A stretch of DNA of 64,000 nucleotides from positions 62,001 to 126,000 of the forward strand of contig NZ_JBIWES010000006.1 of assembly GCF_044762665.1 (NCBI RefSeq). Direction: 5' to 3'. The position numbers were made by a program, and so were the translations under genes. The notes under the pieces were generated by a model. That model saw only the letters and a list, made by a program, of their open reading frames with translations. It was not told where the DNA came from and made no database searches. Shown piece after piece: positions 16,441 to 25,259 of the stretch (its first letter is position 1; each line of letters begins with the position of its first letter). The DNA is from Peribacillus frigoritolerans_B. Its GTDB lineage: Bacteria > Bacillota > Bacilli > Bacillales > DSM-1321.

Positions 16441-17280
16441 ATGAAAAAGATTTCTTTAGATGTTTTCTTTATATTAATAGGAGCTTTTATTTTCGCTTTG
16501 GCAATAAATCTTTTCGTCATTCCCAATGAACTTGGCGAGGGAGGGGTCACGGGGATAACCATCATTTTATTTTATCTTTTTGAATGGTCACCAGGGCTGT
16601 TAAGTTTGATCATTAACGCTTTCCTGCTTATCGTCGGTTATAAATATTTGTCGAAAATGACAACGGTATATACAATCGTAGCCGTTGCATTCAATTCACT
16701 TTTCCTTCATTTAACCGAAAATTGGACGATATCTTCAGATGAATTGGTCATCAATGCGATATTTGGCGGGGTTTTTGCCGGTGCAGGAATTGGCATGATC
16801 ATTCGTGTTGGAGGCACTACTGCCGGTACGACGATCCTTGCCCGAATTACGAATAAGTATTTGGGGTGGAGCTTAAGCTACGGACTTCTGTTTTTCGATT
16901 TAATCGTTGCGTTCTCATCTTATTTCATCATTGGTGCAGAAGGTCTGATGCTCACTATACTAATGCTTTATATTGGAACAAAAACGATGGAATTCATCAT
17001 TGAGGGATTGAACCCGAAAAAAGCGATCACCATCATTTCAAAAGAAGCGGACCAGATTGCAAAACAAGTAACCGAATTGATGGACCGGGGGGTCACTGTT
17101 TTTAGCGGTCATGGATACTATACAAAAGCATCCAAGGATATTTTATATATCGTTATAAGTAAGCAAGAGGTTCTGAAGTTAAAGAGGATAGTGCAGTCAA
17201 CCGATAGCAATGCTTTTATAGCCATACATGACGTTCGGGACGTATTTGGTGAAGGATTCCTGGATATCTCGAAGTCATGA
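16441..17280 (+). CDS. YitT family membrane protein (DUF161/DUF2179)
   Basis: A 279-residue protein with five or six membrane segments in its first 180 residues. It carries the family glycine-rich motifs (NELGEGGVTGI, GGVFAGAGIGMIIRVGGTTAGTTIL), then a soluble DUF2179 domain (residues about 190-275) with GVTVFSGHGYYTK. Bacilli carry several paralogues; no transport substrate is established. The start has AAAGGAAGGG upstream. It appears to be a single-gene unit closed by a terminator. Confidence 0.88.
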   Translation: MKKISLDVFFILIGAFIFALAINLFVIPNELGEGGVTGITIILFYLFEWSPGLLSLIINAFLLIVGYKYLSKMTTVYTIVAVAFNSLFLHLTENWTISSDELVINAIFGGVFAGAGIGMIIRVGGTTAGTTILARITNKYLGWSLSYGLLFFDLIVAFSSYFIIGAEGLMLTILMLYIGTKTMEFIIEGLNPKKAITIISKEADQIAKQVTELMDRGVTVFSGHGYYTKASKDILYIVISKQEVLKLKRIVQSTDSNAFIAIHDVRDVFGEGFLDISKS

Positions 17281-17303
17281 TGTGAATAAGGTATTGGCGA
17301 AAT

Positions 17304-17331
17304 GAAAAGGCCTATTAGGCTTTTTTATTTT
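17304..17331 (+). terminator. Rho-independent terminator of the YitT gene
   Basis: The short stem AAAAGGCCTA / TAGGCTTTT is followed by a T run, 24 bases after the stop. Confidence 0.75.
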
Positions 17332-17433
17332 GCATTGAAAAAAATCTGTAAATTCCGAATAATTCGTTATATTATGTAAGGAAGAAACCACACACCCTGA
17401 GGAGTGCAGCCATTAAATGTGGAGGTGTCCAAG

Positions 17434-17619
17434 ATGATCCTTTTAAAAGTGGATGACAGAAAGTTTGGGAAAAGCAATATCAAGTACAGTGTCGTTGATA
17501 AGGAAACGAATGAATTGATCATTAGTGGTGTGTTTAAAGAATTTGGACAAGCAAGCGATAAATATTATGAATTGAAGGATGAATACGGTCCTTCCAATGT
17601 GAAGATGATATTGAAGTGA
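17434..17619 (+). CDS. Small conserved-type hypothetical protein, 61 aa
   Basis: A 61-residue soluble protein (MILLKVDDRKFGKSNIKYSV...) with a GGAGGTG site eight bases before ATG 17434. An in-frame GTG at 17404 has no such site and is rejected. The beta-hairpin-like pattern and Lys/Asp content suggest a small cytosolic protein. I do not recognise it. A strong terminator follows immediately. Confidence 0.7.
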   Translation: MILLKVDDRKFGKSNIKYSVVDKETNELIISGVFKEFGQASDKYYELKDEYGPSNVKMILK

Positions 17620-17654
17620 AAAGAAGGGGACCGTAGGGTTTCCCTTCTTTTCGT
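17618..17654 (+). terminator. Rho-independent terminator
   Basis: The 11-bp stem GAAAAGAAGGG / CCCTTCTTTTC overlaps the stop codon of the 61-aa gene. Confidence 0.85.
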
Positions 17655-17781
17655 ATAATGCCAGGATGAAAATGCCCGTACAATAAATAATCGGATAAAG
17701 GAATAATCAAAGGTTTCTGAATCATATAATTAGATTAAGAGAGTTCTCAACATCCTTTTTTTACAATATACTACAATTTTA

Positions 17782-17810
17782 TTGTAAAGTATGGAATTTG
17801 GTGGTAATAT
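17782..17810 (+). promoter_or_regulatory. Putative sigma-A promoter of the sugar ABC operon
   Basis: TTGTAA at 17782-17787 and TAATAT at 17805-17810 have a 17-base spacer. The LacI-type operator at 17823 would lie just past the transcription start, a classic repression position. Confidence 0.6.
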
Positions 17811-17822
17811 AAAGCGCATAAA

Positions 17823-17836
17823 TGTAAACGTTTGCA
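17823..17836. promoter_or_regulatory. LacI-family operator 1
   Basis: TGTAAACGTTTGCA is a near-perfect LacI/CcpA-type palindrome just downstream of the putative -10. The same AAACGTTT core recurs at 17921 and 22324, all around the linked LacI gene, so that regulator is the likely binder. CcpA is the alternative. Confidence 0.75.
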
Positions 17837-17920
17837 GTGTATTTGTGAGGAGGTGATGTAAAAGAAGTATGATAGACTATGAATTTTATAGAATGAAGGG
17901 CTTTTATTTTACTAATTTTA

Positions 17921-17934
17921 TGCAAACGTTTTCT
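17921..17934. promoter_or_regulatory. LacI-family operator 2
   Basis: TGCAAACGTTTTCT shares the AAACGTTT core with operator 1, about 98 bases away. This spacing would suit DNA looping or a second repression site before the binding-protein gene. Confidence 0.6.
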
Positions 17935-17979
17935 TAAAATTGCATGAATATTATGAGAAAAAGGGGAGAGTGGGTAAGC

Positions 17980-19269
17980 ATGAGGCGTAAAAAATGGTAC
18001 GGGGGAATTCTTACTGTTTTATTAATTTTTAGTGTGATTTTGGCTGGATGCTCTTCTTCAACTGGCGGAAACAGCGACTCAAAAGATGTCGTTACGCTGG
18101 ATATATTTCAATTCAAGGTAGAATTCAAGTCGCAATTCGAGACATTGGCAAAACAATATGAAAAAGAAAATCCAAATGTGAAGATAAAGGTATCGACAGT
18201 CGGCGGCGGAAATGATTATAAATCAGCCATTACGGCAAAGTTCGCTTCAGGTGAGGAGCCGGCGGTTTTTAACATTGGCGGACCCGTGGATGTCGAACAA
18301 TATAAAGATAGATTAACAGATTTAAAGGACACGAAGGCCGCTGCTGCAGCACTTGACGGTACTTTGGATGGCGTGGAAGAGGACGGGCAAGTCCTTGGAC
18401 TTCCATTTAACCAGGAAGGATACGGCTTGATTTATAACAAACGGATATTTAAAGAAGCCGGAATTAATCCTGATGAAATTACAAGTTATGAAGCCTTAGA
18501 GGCGGCAGTTAAGAAAATCGATTCACAAAAAGACAAATTGAAAATCGATGCAGTTTTCGCTTATCCGGTTAAAGAGAAGTGGGTGACAGGAAACCATTTA
18601 TCCAATGTATTCTTATCTCCGGAGTTTGATGGGAATGTGTTAGAAGCAAGCAAGGCACCAACGGTTAAATTCACGGATGGTGACAAGTTTAAACAACTGG
18701 TCGATATCCAAAATGAATATTCCGTCCAGCCGACAGCAAGCCTCGATTACTCGCAACAAGTGGAAGAGCTGTTCTCACTTGAAAAGGTTGCGATCATACA
18801 GCAAGGTAACTGGGTGTATAACACAGTCTATGATATGGACCCTGAGTTGGCTGAAAAGGGAATTGGCATCATCCCGATTCCAAATGGAGACAATGCAGGC
18901 ATGCCGGTCGGCGTACCGAACTATTGGGCAGTGAACAAGAAATCGGATGAAAAGGTACAGGAAGCAGCGAAGAAGTTCCTCGATTGGATGTATACATCCG
19001 AAGAAGGGAAAAAAGCCGTTTTGGAAGATTTTAAATTCATTCCTGCTTATGAAGGATATGATGTAGAAAAAATTGCCGATCCAATTTCAAAAGAAATTTA
19101 TAAATACTCCCAAGAAGGAAACACGATTGGGTGGGTGTTTAATGGATATCCGGTCGGTTGGAATGATGATCTTGGAGCAAGTGTCCAAAAATACGTAACT
19201 GGTAAATTGACTTGGGAGGAACTTGTCCAACAGAACATTAAAAATTGGGAGAAGATTCATAGCAAATAA
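17980..19269 (+). CDS. Sugar ABC transporter substrate-binding lipoprotein (CUT1)
   Basis: An extracellular solute-binding protein of family 1 with a lipoprotein signal: MRRKKWYGGILTVLLIFSVI then LAGC as lipobox. The mature protein captures an oligosaccharide or disaccharide for the two permeases downstream. ATG 17980 is chosen over 17944 because AAGGGGAGAG precedes it and the signal peptide begins there. A hairpin just downstream may set higher expression of this gene than of the permeases, as is common. Substrate is not known; the ThuA-type genes downstream point to a disaccharide. Confidence 0.9.
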   Translation: MRRKKWYGGILTVLLIFSVILAGCSSSTGGNSDSKDVVTLDIFQFKVEFKSQFETLAKQYEKENPNVKIKVSTVGGGNDYKSAITAKFASGEEPAVFNIGGPVDVEQYKDRLTDLKDTKAAAAALDGTLDGVEEDGQVLGLPFNQEGYGLIYNKRIFKEAGINPDEITSYEALEAAVKKIDSQKDKLKIDAVFAYPVKEKWVTGNHLSNVFLSPEFDGNVLEASKAPTVKFTDGDKFKQLVDIQNEYSVQPTASLDYSQQVEELFSLEKVAIIQQGNWVYNTVYDMDPELAEKGIGIIPIPNGDNAGMPVGVPNYWAVNKKSDEKVQEAAKKFLDWMYTSEEGKKAVLEDFKFIPAYEGYDVEKIADPISKEIYKYSQEGNTIGWVFNGYPVGWNDDLGASVQKYVTGKLTWEELVQQNIKNWEKIHSK

Positions 19270-19288
19270 GTGGTGGGGAAATGCAAGT

Positions 19289-19322
19289 GACCAATCGGCA
19301 TGAAAAGTGTGTCGATTGGTTG
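19289..19322 (+). terminator. Intercistronic hairpin, partial terminator or processing site
   Basis: The stem ACCAATCGGCA / TGTCGATTGGT is followed only by TGTTCCTT. It lies between the binding-protein gene and the permeases, where attenuation usually lowers permease expression. Confidence 0.6.
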
Positions 19323-19418
19323 TTCCTTATTATAGAAAAGTCGCAAAGGGAATCATCAAATAACCCAGTCATGATCTAAACCCATTAACTATTAAATCAT
19401 TCAAGGAGGTCGGTTTCG

Positions 19419-20279
19419 TTGAGAAATCGGGATGCCGCATATTGGCTGTTTTTGACACCTGTTCTTGCTGCACTCATTTTGGTTGTGATCGTGCCACTCA
19501 TCTACGGTTTTTATTATTCCTTTACGAATTGGAACGGTTTAGGGACACCGGATTTCATCGGTCTTAAGAATTATATGGACTTGTTTACGGATAAAGGGTT
19601 CCTTGATACATTTTGGTTCACCATTAAATTTTCCGTAGCGGCAATTGTGGTAATCAATATCATCGGATTAAGTTTGGCTCTCATCGTGACTTCGAAAATT
19701 AAATCAAGCAACATACTGCGGACAGTTTTCTTTATGCCCAATTTAATTGGCGGCTTGATTCTCGGCTTTATTTGGCAGTTCATTTTTATTAAGGTCTTCG
19801 GTGCGATTGGTGATTTGACTGGGATCGAAGCATTTAATGGTTGGTTATCTACGACTGATACAGGTTTTTGGGGGTTGATCATTTTAACGTCCTGGCAAAT
19901 GGCCGGATATATCATGATCATTTATATCGCCTATCTGCAGGCAGTTCCTGAAGACTTGATCGAAGCGGCAAAAATTGATGGAGCTAACAGTTTCCAGCGT
20001 TTTCGCCATATAACTTTTCCACTAGTGGCACCTGCTTTTACCGTCAGTTTGTTTTTGACGCTTTCCCACTCGTTCAAGATCTATGATCAAAATCTCTCTT
20101 TGACGAACGGAGCTCCCTATAATTCAACTGAAATGGTTGCGATGAACATTGTAAAATCCGCCTTCACCGAAAACGATATGGCATATGCACAGGCAAAAGC
20201 CGTTATCTTTTTCGTAATCGTGGCGGTCGTTTCGCTGACACAAGTCTATTTCAATAAAAAACGGGAGGTTGAGCTGTAA
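19419..20279 (+). CDS. Sugar ABC transporter permease 1 (MalF-type)
   Basis: A 286-residue CUT1 permease with six membrane segments (first: LFLTPVLAALILVVIVPLIYG) and the EAA loop EAAKIDGANSFQRF, which contacts the ATPase. TTG is the start, with AAGGAGGT eight bases before it. It overlaps the next gene by one base (TAATG). No ATPase gene is present in the operon, so a shared MsmX-type ATPase is probably used. Confidence 0.9.
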   Translation: MRNRDAAYWLFLTPVLAALILVVIVPLIYGFYYSFTNWNGLGTPDFIGLKNYMDLFTDKGFLDTFWFTIKFSVAAIVVINIIGLSLALIVTSKIKSSNILRTVFFMPNLIGGLILGFIWQFIFIKVFGAIGDLTGIEAFNGWLSTTDTGFWGLIILTSWQMAGYIMIIYIAYLQAVPEDLIEAAKIDGANSFQRFRHITFPLVAPAFTVSLFLTLSHSFKIYDQNLSLTNGAPYNSTEMVAMNIVKSAFTENDMAYAQAKAVIFFVIVAVVSLTQVYFNKKREVEL

Positions 20280-21097
20280 TGAGGGGAAAATGGAAATTGT
20301 GGCTGATTGGATTCATCGGATTCATTTTGGCCATATTATGGCTCACCCCGTTTTATTTAATGCTTGTCAATGCTTTTAAAATGAAACGGGATATATTTGC
20401 CGATACATTGGGACTGCCTGAAACCTGGACGTTCGAAAACTTCATTCAAGCTTTCGAGCAATTGGATTTCCTCCGGACTTTATTCAATTCTTTATTGATA
20501 TCGGGCGTCAGTGTAGCCATCATCATCATTTTTTCTGCGATGGCAGCATACGCTCTTTCCCGAAACAAAAGTAAAATAAGTTCCCTGCTTTTCTTTATAT
20601 TTGTAGCAGCCATGCTTATCCCGTTTCAGTCTGTGATGATACCGCTCGTTGCCCAATTCGGTCAATTTGGGATGCTGAACAAGGCGGGACTGATTTTCAT
20701 GTATTTAGGTTTTGGCTGCAGTCTATCCATATTCCTATATCATGGTACCTTAAAGGGCATTCCCCTCTCACTTGATGAGGCAGCAAAGATTGATGGTGCA
20801 AACCGCTTTCAAGTATTTTGGTATATCATATTTCCATTATTAAAACCGATGTCCATTACAGTTGGGATCTTAAATGTCATTTGGATATGGAACGACTATT
20901 TGTTGCCATCCCTTGTTATTGGCGGTGCGGGATCGGAGACCATTCCACTTAAATTGTTCTTCTTTTTCGGTCAATATACGAAGCAATGGCATCTTGCCTT
21001 GGCTGGACTTACTTTATCCATCATTCCAGTCATCATTGCGTACTTTTTTGCTCAGAGGCAAATAATCAAAGGAATTGCTGATGGAGCCGTTAAATAA
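20279..21097 (+). CDS. Sugar ABC transporter permease 2 (MalG-type)
   Basis: A 272-residue CUT1 permease with six membrane segments and the EAA loop EAAKIDGANRFQVF. It starts at the ATG overlapping the first permease stop, with GGGAGGT upstream. It pairs with permease 1 to form the import channel. Confidence 0.9.
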   Translation: MRGKWKLWLIGFIGFILAILWLTPFYLMLVNAFKMKRDIFADTLGLPETWTFENFIQAFEQLDFLRTLFNSLLISGVSVAIIIIFSAMAAYALSRNKSKISSLLFFIFVAAMLIPFQSVMIPLVAQFGQFGMLNKAGLIFMYLGFGCSLSIFLYHGTLKGIPLSLDEAAKIDGANRFQVFWYIIFPLLKPMSITVGILNVIWIWNDYLLPSLVIGGAGSETIPLKLFFFFGQYTKQWHLALAGLTLSIIPVIIAYFFAQRQIIKGIADGAVK

Positions 21098-21148
21098 CTA
21101 TTTAAATATAGGGAATATTAAACCATGTGCGGTGAACGGGGAGTGTTG

Positions 21149-22189
21149 ATGAAATTGTCTGTTACTATAAAAGACGTTGCCAAAAAAGCGAATGTCGCTC
21201 CATCAACGGTATCGCGTGTAATCCATAACAGCCCGACAATCAGTGAAAAGACCAAGCGCAAGGTACGCAAGGTATTAAAGGAAATGGGCTATCATATGAA
21301 TGAAAATGCCCGGAACTTAGTCACGAAGTCAACTAAGGCAATTGGGATCGTCATGAAAAGTTCGGCAAGGGAATCACTTTATAATCCTTTTTTTCCAGAA
21401 GTGATCCGAGGAATCGGGGATTTCTGTAATAAAGAAGGGTACAGTCTTTCTCTGACAACCGGAGAGACGGAGGATGCCATCTTTGAGGACGTCGTGAAAA
21501 TGGTTCAGGGCAGAAGAGTGGATGGCATGATTGTTTTGTACTCTAAAAAAGACGATAAAGTGGTGCCGTATTTATTAAAGCAGGGCTTCCCGTTCGTTTT
21601 GATCGGGAAGCCAAGTACGAACATGAGCGGTATCACATTCATTGATAACGATAATGTTCAAGCGGCCAGGGAAGTATCGGAGTTTGTCATCAATCTTGGA
21701 CATGAGCGCATCGCCTTTTTAGGGGGCAGCCCCGAGTTTGAAGTGATCCAGGACCGCCTGACAGGCTTTCAACAAGCGATGGAACAGGCTGGGTTGGATG
21801 TGCGGCAGGAATATATCAAATTGATTCCTTTAAATCGAACGGATGGAATAAAGGCGATTGACGAATTGCTGGAATTGAAAGAGGCACCAACCGCTTTTTT
21901 GGTTATGGATCTTTTATTGGGTGTTCTTTTACTTGGAGTGTTAGCCGAAAAGAACTTGAAAGTGCCGCATCAAATAAGCGTCGTCTGTTTTAACCACTCA
22001 GAATTCATAGAATTTTTAAGTACGCCGCTGACAACGGTTGATATCCATACGTATCAGTTAGGGTATGAGGCGGCAAAATGCGTGTTCGACCTAATTGCAA
22101 ATCCGGAAATGATGGAAAAGAGCATCAGTATTCCTACCAAAATCATAAAGGGGGAGTCGCATTTTGTTGCTGAAAAGGAAATTAAATGA
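21149..22189 (+). CDS. LacI-family transcriptional regulator
   Basis: An N-terminal LacI helix-turn-helix (TIKDVAKKANVAPSTVSRVI) with hinge KKSTKAIGIVM-like transition, followed by a periplasmic-binding-protein-like effector domain. ATG 21149 with CGGGGAG upstream is chosen over 21125. The three AAACGTTT palindromes flanking this operon are its likely targets, including the one after its own gene, so it should be autoregulated with both halves of the operon. The inducer is probably the imported sugar or a keto derivative. Confidence 0.9.
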   Translation: MKLSVTIKDVAKKANVAPSTVSRVIHNSPTISEKTKRKVRKVLKEMGYHMNENARNLVTKSTKAIGIVMKSSARESLYNPFFPEVIRGIGDFCNKEGYSLSLTTGETEDAIFEDVVKMVQGRRVDGMIVLYSKKDDKVVPYLLKQGFPFVLIGKPSTNMSGITFIDNDNVQAAREVSEFVINLGHERIAFLGGSPEFEVIQDRLTGFQQAMEQAGLDVRQEYIKLIPLNRTDGIKAIDELLELKEAPTAFLVMDLLLGVLLLGVLAEKNLKVPHQISVVCFNHSEFIEFLSTPLTTVDIHTYQLGYEAAKCVFDLIANPEMMEKSISIPTKIIKGESHFVAEKEIK

Positions 22190-22323
22190 AAAATGTAGAA
22201 ATGTTTTACCAATTAAAGCTTGATTTTTGCTAACATGAATTTACAATATAGATTATCACTATTATTTTTGAAAATTCATACATTCTAAAATCAATAAGTA
22301 TGTCCTTATATTTTGATCACGCC

Positions 22324-22343
22324 TAACGCAAACGTTTGCGTTA
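22324..22343. promoter_or_regulatory. LacI-family operator 3, perfect 20-bp palindrome
   Basis: TAACGCAAACGTTTGCGTTA is a perfect palindrome 73 bases before the ThuA-type gene start. It marks a second regulated promoter for the catabolic half of the cluster. Confidence 0.85.
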
Positions 22344-22415
22344 TGAATAAAGAGGTAATAGTTAAAATACAAAGCAAGTTGCCGTGAAATGATTCTTGAA
22401 TGGAGGAGGTTGTTC

Positions 22416-23144
22416 ATGAGAGTCCTTGTATGGAATGAGTTTCGCCACGAGAAAACAAAGCCTGAAGTAGCAAAAGTATATCCGGATGGTATCCATGGTG
22501 CAATTGCCGGCTTTTTACAAAGTGAACAGGTCGAGGTGACGACTGCTACTCTCGATGAAGAAGAGCACGGATTAACCGATGAAGCATTGAAACGAACCGA
22601 TGTACTACTTTGGTGGGGGCATGTTGCACATGATGAAGTTCAGGATGAAATCATTGCAAGGGTTCACAAGCGAGTACTCGAGGGAATGGGCCTCATCGTC
22701 CTCCATTCTGGTCATTTTTCAAAGATATTCAAACGATTGATGGGAACGACTTGCGATTTGAAATGGCGGGTGGCGGATGAAAGGGAACGGCTCTGGGTTG
22801 TCGATCCGAATCACCCTATCGTTGATGGAATCGGAGAATATATAGAGCTTGAGAAGGAAGAGATGTACGGGGAACATTTTGATATTCCTGCACCAGATCA
22901 ATTAATATTCGTCAGTTGGTTTGAAGGCGGGGAGATATTCAGAAGCGGTTGCACATATCAGCGGGGAAAAGGGAGGATTTTCTATTTCCGTCCAGGACAT
23001 GAAACATATCCTACCTACCATAATCCGGAGATTCAACGAGTAATTAAGAATGCCGTTGATTGGGTCAAGCCGGAATTTGGGATCATAACGAACTATGGTA
23101 AAGCCGAACCGTTGGAATCCATCTCATGCAAAGAGATGAAGTGA
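22416..23144 (+). CDS. ThuA-like trehalose-utilisation family protein
   Basis: A 242-residue member of the ThuA family (class I glutamine-amidotransferase-like fold), found with Gfo/Idh/MocA oxidoreductases in 3-keto-disaccharide pathways. Typical features are VWNEFRHE at the start, LLWWGHVAHDE and ILHSGHFSK-like (VLHSGHFSK) strands, and the C-terminal RGKGRIFYFRPGHETYPTY. ATG 22416 with GGAGGAGGT is chosen over 22389. It begins the catabolic half under operator 3. The precise reaction is not established for the family. Confidence 0.85.
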   Translation: MRVLVWNEFRHEKTKPEVAKVYPDGIHGAIAGFLQSEQVEVTTATLDEEEHGLTDEALKRTDVLLWWGHVAHDEVQDEIIARVHKRVLEGMGLIVLHSGHFSKIFKRLMGTTCDLKWRVADERERLWVVDPNHPIVDGIGEYIELEKEEMYGEHFDIPAPDQLIFVSWFEGGEIFRSGCTYQRGKGRIFYFRPGHETYPTYHNPEIQRVIKNAVDWVKPEFGIITNYGKAEPLESISCKEMK

Positions 23145-23157
23145 AGGAGAGAACAAT

Positions 23158-24180
23158 ATGGGCAAAGTGAAGGTAGGAGTCATTGGATGCGGGAGTATCG
23201 CAAAAAACAGGCATTTTCCGGAGTATGAATCACATCAGGAAACGGAGATCTTTGCCGTTTGTGATATTGTGCCGGACCGGGCGAATGCAGCAGCACAAAG
23301 GTATGGAGCGCAAGCATATACTGATTATATAGAACTTTTGAAGAATGAGGAGATTGAAGCGATCAGTGTATGTACACCGAATTACCTGCATGCGCGCATC
23401 ACGGTTGCGGCCTTGGAAGCGGGTAAGCATGTCCTATGTGAGAAACCAATGGCTACTTCTTTAGTAGACGCTGAAAAAATGAATGAAGCAGCAGCGAAAA
23501 GCGGCAAAATACTAATGATTGGTCATAATCAGCGTTTTGTTCGCTCACATCAAAAAGCGAAACAGCTTATTGAGAGCGGGGAGGTAGGGAAGGTCTATAG
23601 CTTCAGGACGGCTTTTGGACATTCCGGGCCGGAAACCTGGAGCGTGGACGGACTGGAAAGCTGGTTTTTTAAAAAGGATCAGGCAGTCATTGGTGCAATG
23701 GGCGATTTAGGTGTTCATAAAGCTGATTTATTACGGTATATCCTTGGAGAAGAATTTGTTGAAGTGGGAGCCTTTGTGGAAACGACTGCCAAGAAAAATA
23801 CAGACGTTGATGACAGTGCGGCCTGTATCCTCCGGACGGAGAGCGGTATCATCGGGACTCTTACCGCCAGCTGGTCTTATGCAAAAGAAGACAATGCTAC
23901 GGTCATTTATGCGGAAAAAGCGGTATTGCGCCTTGAAGACGATCCGAAATACTCACTGATCATCCATCATGACAATGGAAAGACCGAAACCATCCAATTA
24001 GGAAGCATCCAGACTAATGACTCAGAAGGACAACATGATTCCGAAGTGATCAGCCACTTTGTAAAATGTGTGATGGACAATGAGGAGCCACTTGTCTCGG
24101 GAGTTGAAGGATTAAAATCATTAAAAGTCATTCTTGGCGCGATGGAATCAAATGCATCCCGAAAAATCATCCGCTTATAA
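23158..24180 (+). CDS. Gfo/Idh/MocA-family oxidoreductase 1
   Basis: A 340-residue NAD(P)-dependent sugar oxidoreductase. The Rossmann motif GVIGCGSIAKNRHFPEY opens it and CEKPMATS carries the catalytic Lys of the family. GDLGVHKADL supplies the H..D pair near the active site. AAGGAGAG precedes the ATG by eight bases. With the ThuA protein and a second oxidoreductase it likely interconverts hydroxyl and keto groups on the imported sugar. Confidence 0.9.
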   Translation: MGKVKVGVIGCGSIAKNRHFPEYESHQETEIFAVCDIVPDRANAAAQRYGAQAYTDYIELLKNEEIEAISVCTPNYLHARITVAALEAGKHVLCEKPMATSLVDAEKMNEAAAKSGKILMIGHNQRFVRSHQKAKQLIESGEVGKVYSFRTAFGHSGPETWSVDGLESWFFKKDQAVIGAMGDLGVHKADLLRYILGEEFVEVGAFVETTAKKNTDVDDSAACILRTESGIIGTLTASWSYAKEDNATVIYAEKAVLRLEDDPKYSLIIHHDNGKTETIQLGSIQTNDSEGQHDSEVISHFVKCVMDNEEPLVSGVEGLKSLKVILGAMESNASRKIIRL

Positions 24181-24197
24181 AGGGGTTAAAAGTCATC

Positions 24198-25238
24198 ATG
24201 TACAAATTAAAAATGGGTATTATCGGTGCTGGCGGAATTGCCCAAAAAAGGCATATCCCAGCTTTTCAAAAATTTCAAGATAAAGTGGTTTTATACGCCA
24301 TTCAGGATATAGATGAAATGAAGGCGCGGGAAGTGGCGCGTGAATTTCATATCGAAAAGGTTTTCACCAATTATAAAGAAATGTTTGCTGAAGTGGATGC
24401 TGTTACGATTGCAACGCCAAACAAGTTCCATGCGGAGATTTCCATTGCTGCCCTGCAAGCGGGTGTACATGTGTTATGCGAAAAGCCGATGGCCATTACA
24501 ACCGAGGAATGTTTAGCAATAACCGAGGCAGCGAATATATCTGGTAAAGTGTTATCGACTGCATATCATTACCGCTTCATGAAGGAAGCCCAGGCTGCAA
24601 AGAAAATGATTCAAGCCGGTGAAATCGGTGAACCATATGTAGCGCGTGTACAGGCAATAAGGCGGCGCAAAGTCCCGGGCTGGGGGGTTTTTACAAGCAA
24701 GGAATTACAAGGCGGGGGAAGCGTGATCGATTACGGCTGCCATTTGCTTGATTTGGCATTATGGCTGATGGATGACCCAGAACCGATTGAAATCGTAGGT
24801 TCGACATATAATTATGTCAGTAAGGGTGTCGATCAAGTCAATTTATGGGGGAATTTCGATGCCTCGGTATTCGAAGTTGATGACCATGCCACGGCATATA
24901 TCAAATTTGCCAATGGAGCATCTCTATTATTCGAAACATCTTGGGCCGCGAATATCCGAGAAGAAGCGACTGTTTTGAGTTTATCCGGAACGCAGGGCGG
25001 ACTTGATGTGTTCCCGCTGGTCTTGAATCAGGCTAAGCACGGCATGCTTTTAAACAGTGAGGCAGTATGGATGCCAGGGGAGGATACACCAGACCTGCAA
25101 CAGGCAGAGAACTTTATTAATAGCTGCCTGGGGTTGGCAGAACCATTGGTAAAACCATCGGAAGCCATGAAAGTTTCAAAAATAATCGAAGCCATTTATC
25201 AAAGCTCGGCAAGTGGGAAGGTCATGAGCATAAATTAA
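24198..25238 (+). CDS. Gfo/Idh/MocA-family oxidoreductase 2
   Basis: A 346-residue paralogue of the preceding gene: GIIGAGGIAQKRHIPAF for NAD(P) binding, CEKPMAIT with the catalytic Lys, and DYGCHLLDLALWLM for the active-site His. It has an AAGGGG site upstream. Two distinct oxidoreductases suggest a double oxidation or an oxidation-reduction pair, as in keto-sugar epimerisation routes. Substrate unknown. Confidence 0.9.
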   Translation: MYKLKMGIIGAGGIAQKRHIPAFQKFQDKVVLYAIQDIDEMKAREVAREFHIEKVFTNYKEMFAEVDAVTIATPNKFHAEISIAALQAGVHVLCEKPMAITTEECLAITEAANISGKVLSTAYHYRFMKEAQAAKKMIQAGEIGEPYVARVQAIRRRKVPGWGVFTSKELQGGGSVIDYGCHLLDLALWLMDDPEPIEIVGSTYNYVSKGVDQVNLWGNFDASVFEVDDHATAYIKFANGASLLFETSWAANIREEATVLSLSGTQGGLDVFPLVLNQAKHGMLLNSEAVWMPGEDTPDLQQAENFINSCLGLAEPLVKPSEAMKVSKIIEAIYQSSASGKVMSIN

Positions 25239-25259
25239 TGAAAAGGTGAGGTGGGGCAT

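Noticed and set aside
17823..17934. AAACGTTT palindromes as CcpA cre sites only
   Set aside because: They cluster solely around a linked LacI-family gene, and the third is an extended perfect palindrome, so the local regulator is the simpler binder. CcpA overlap cannot be excluded.
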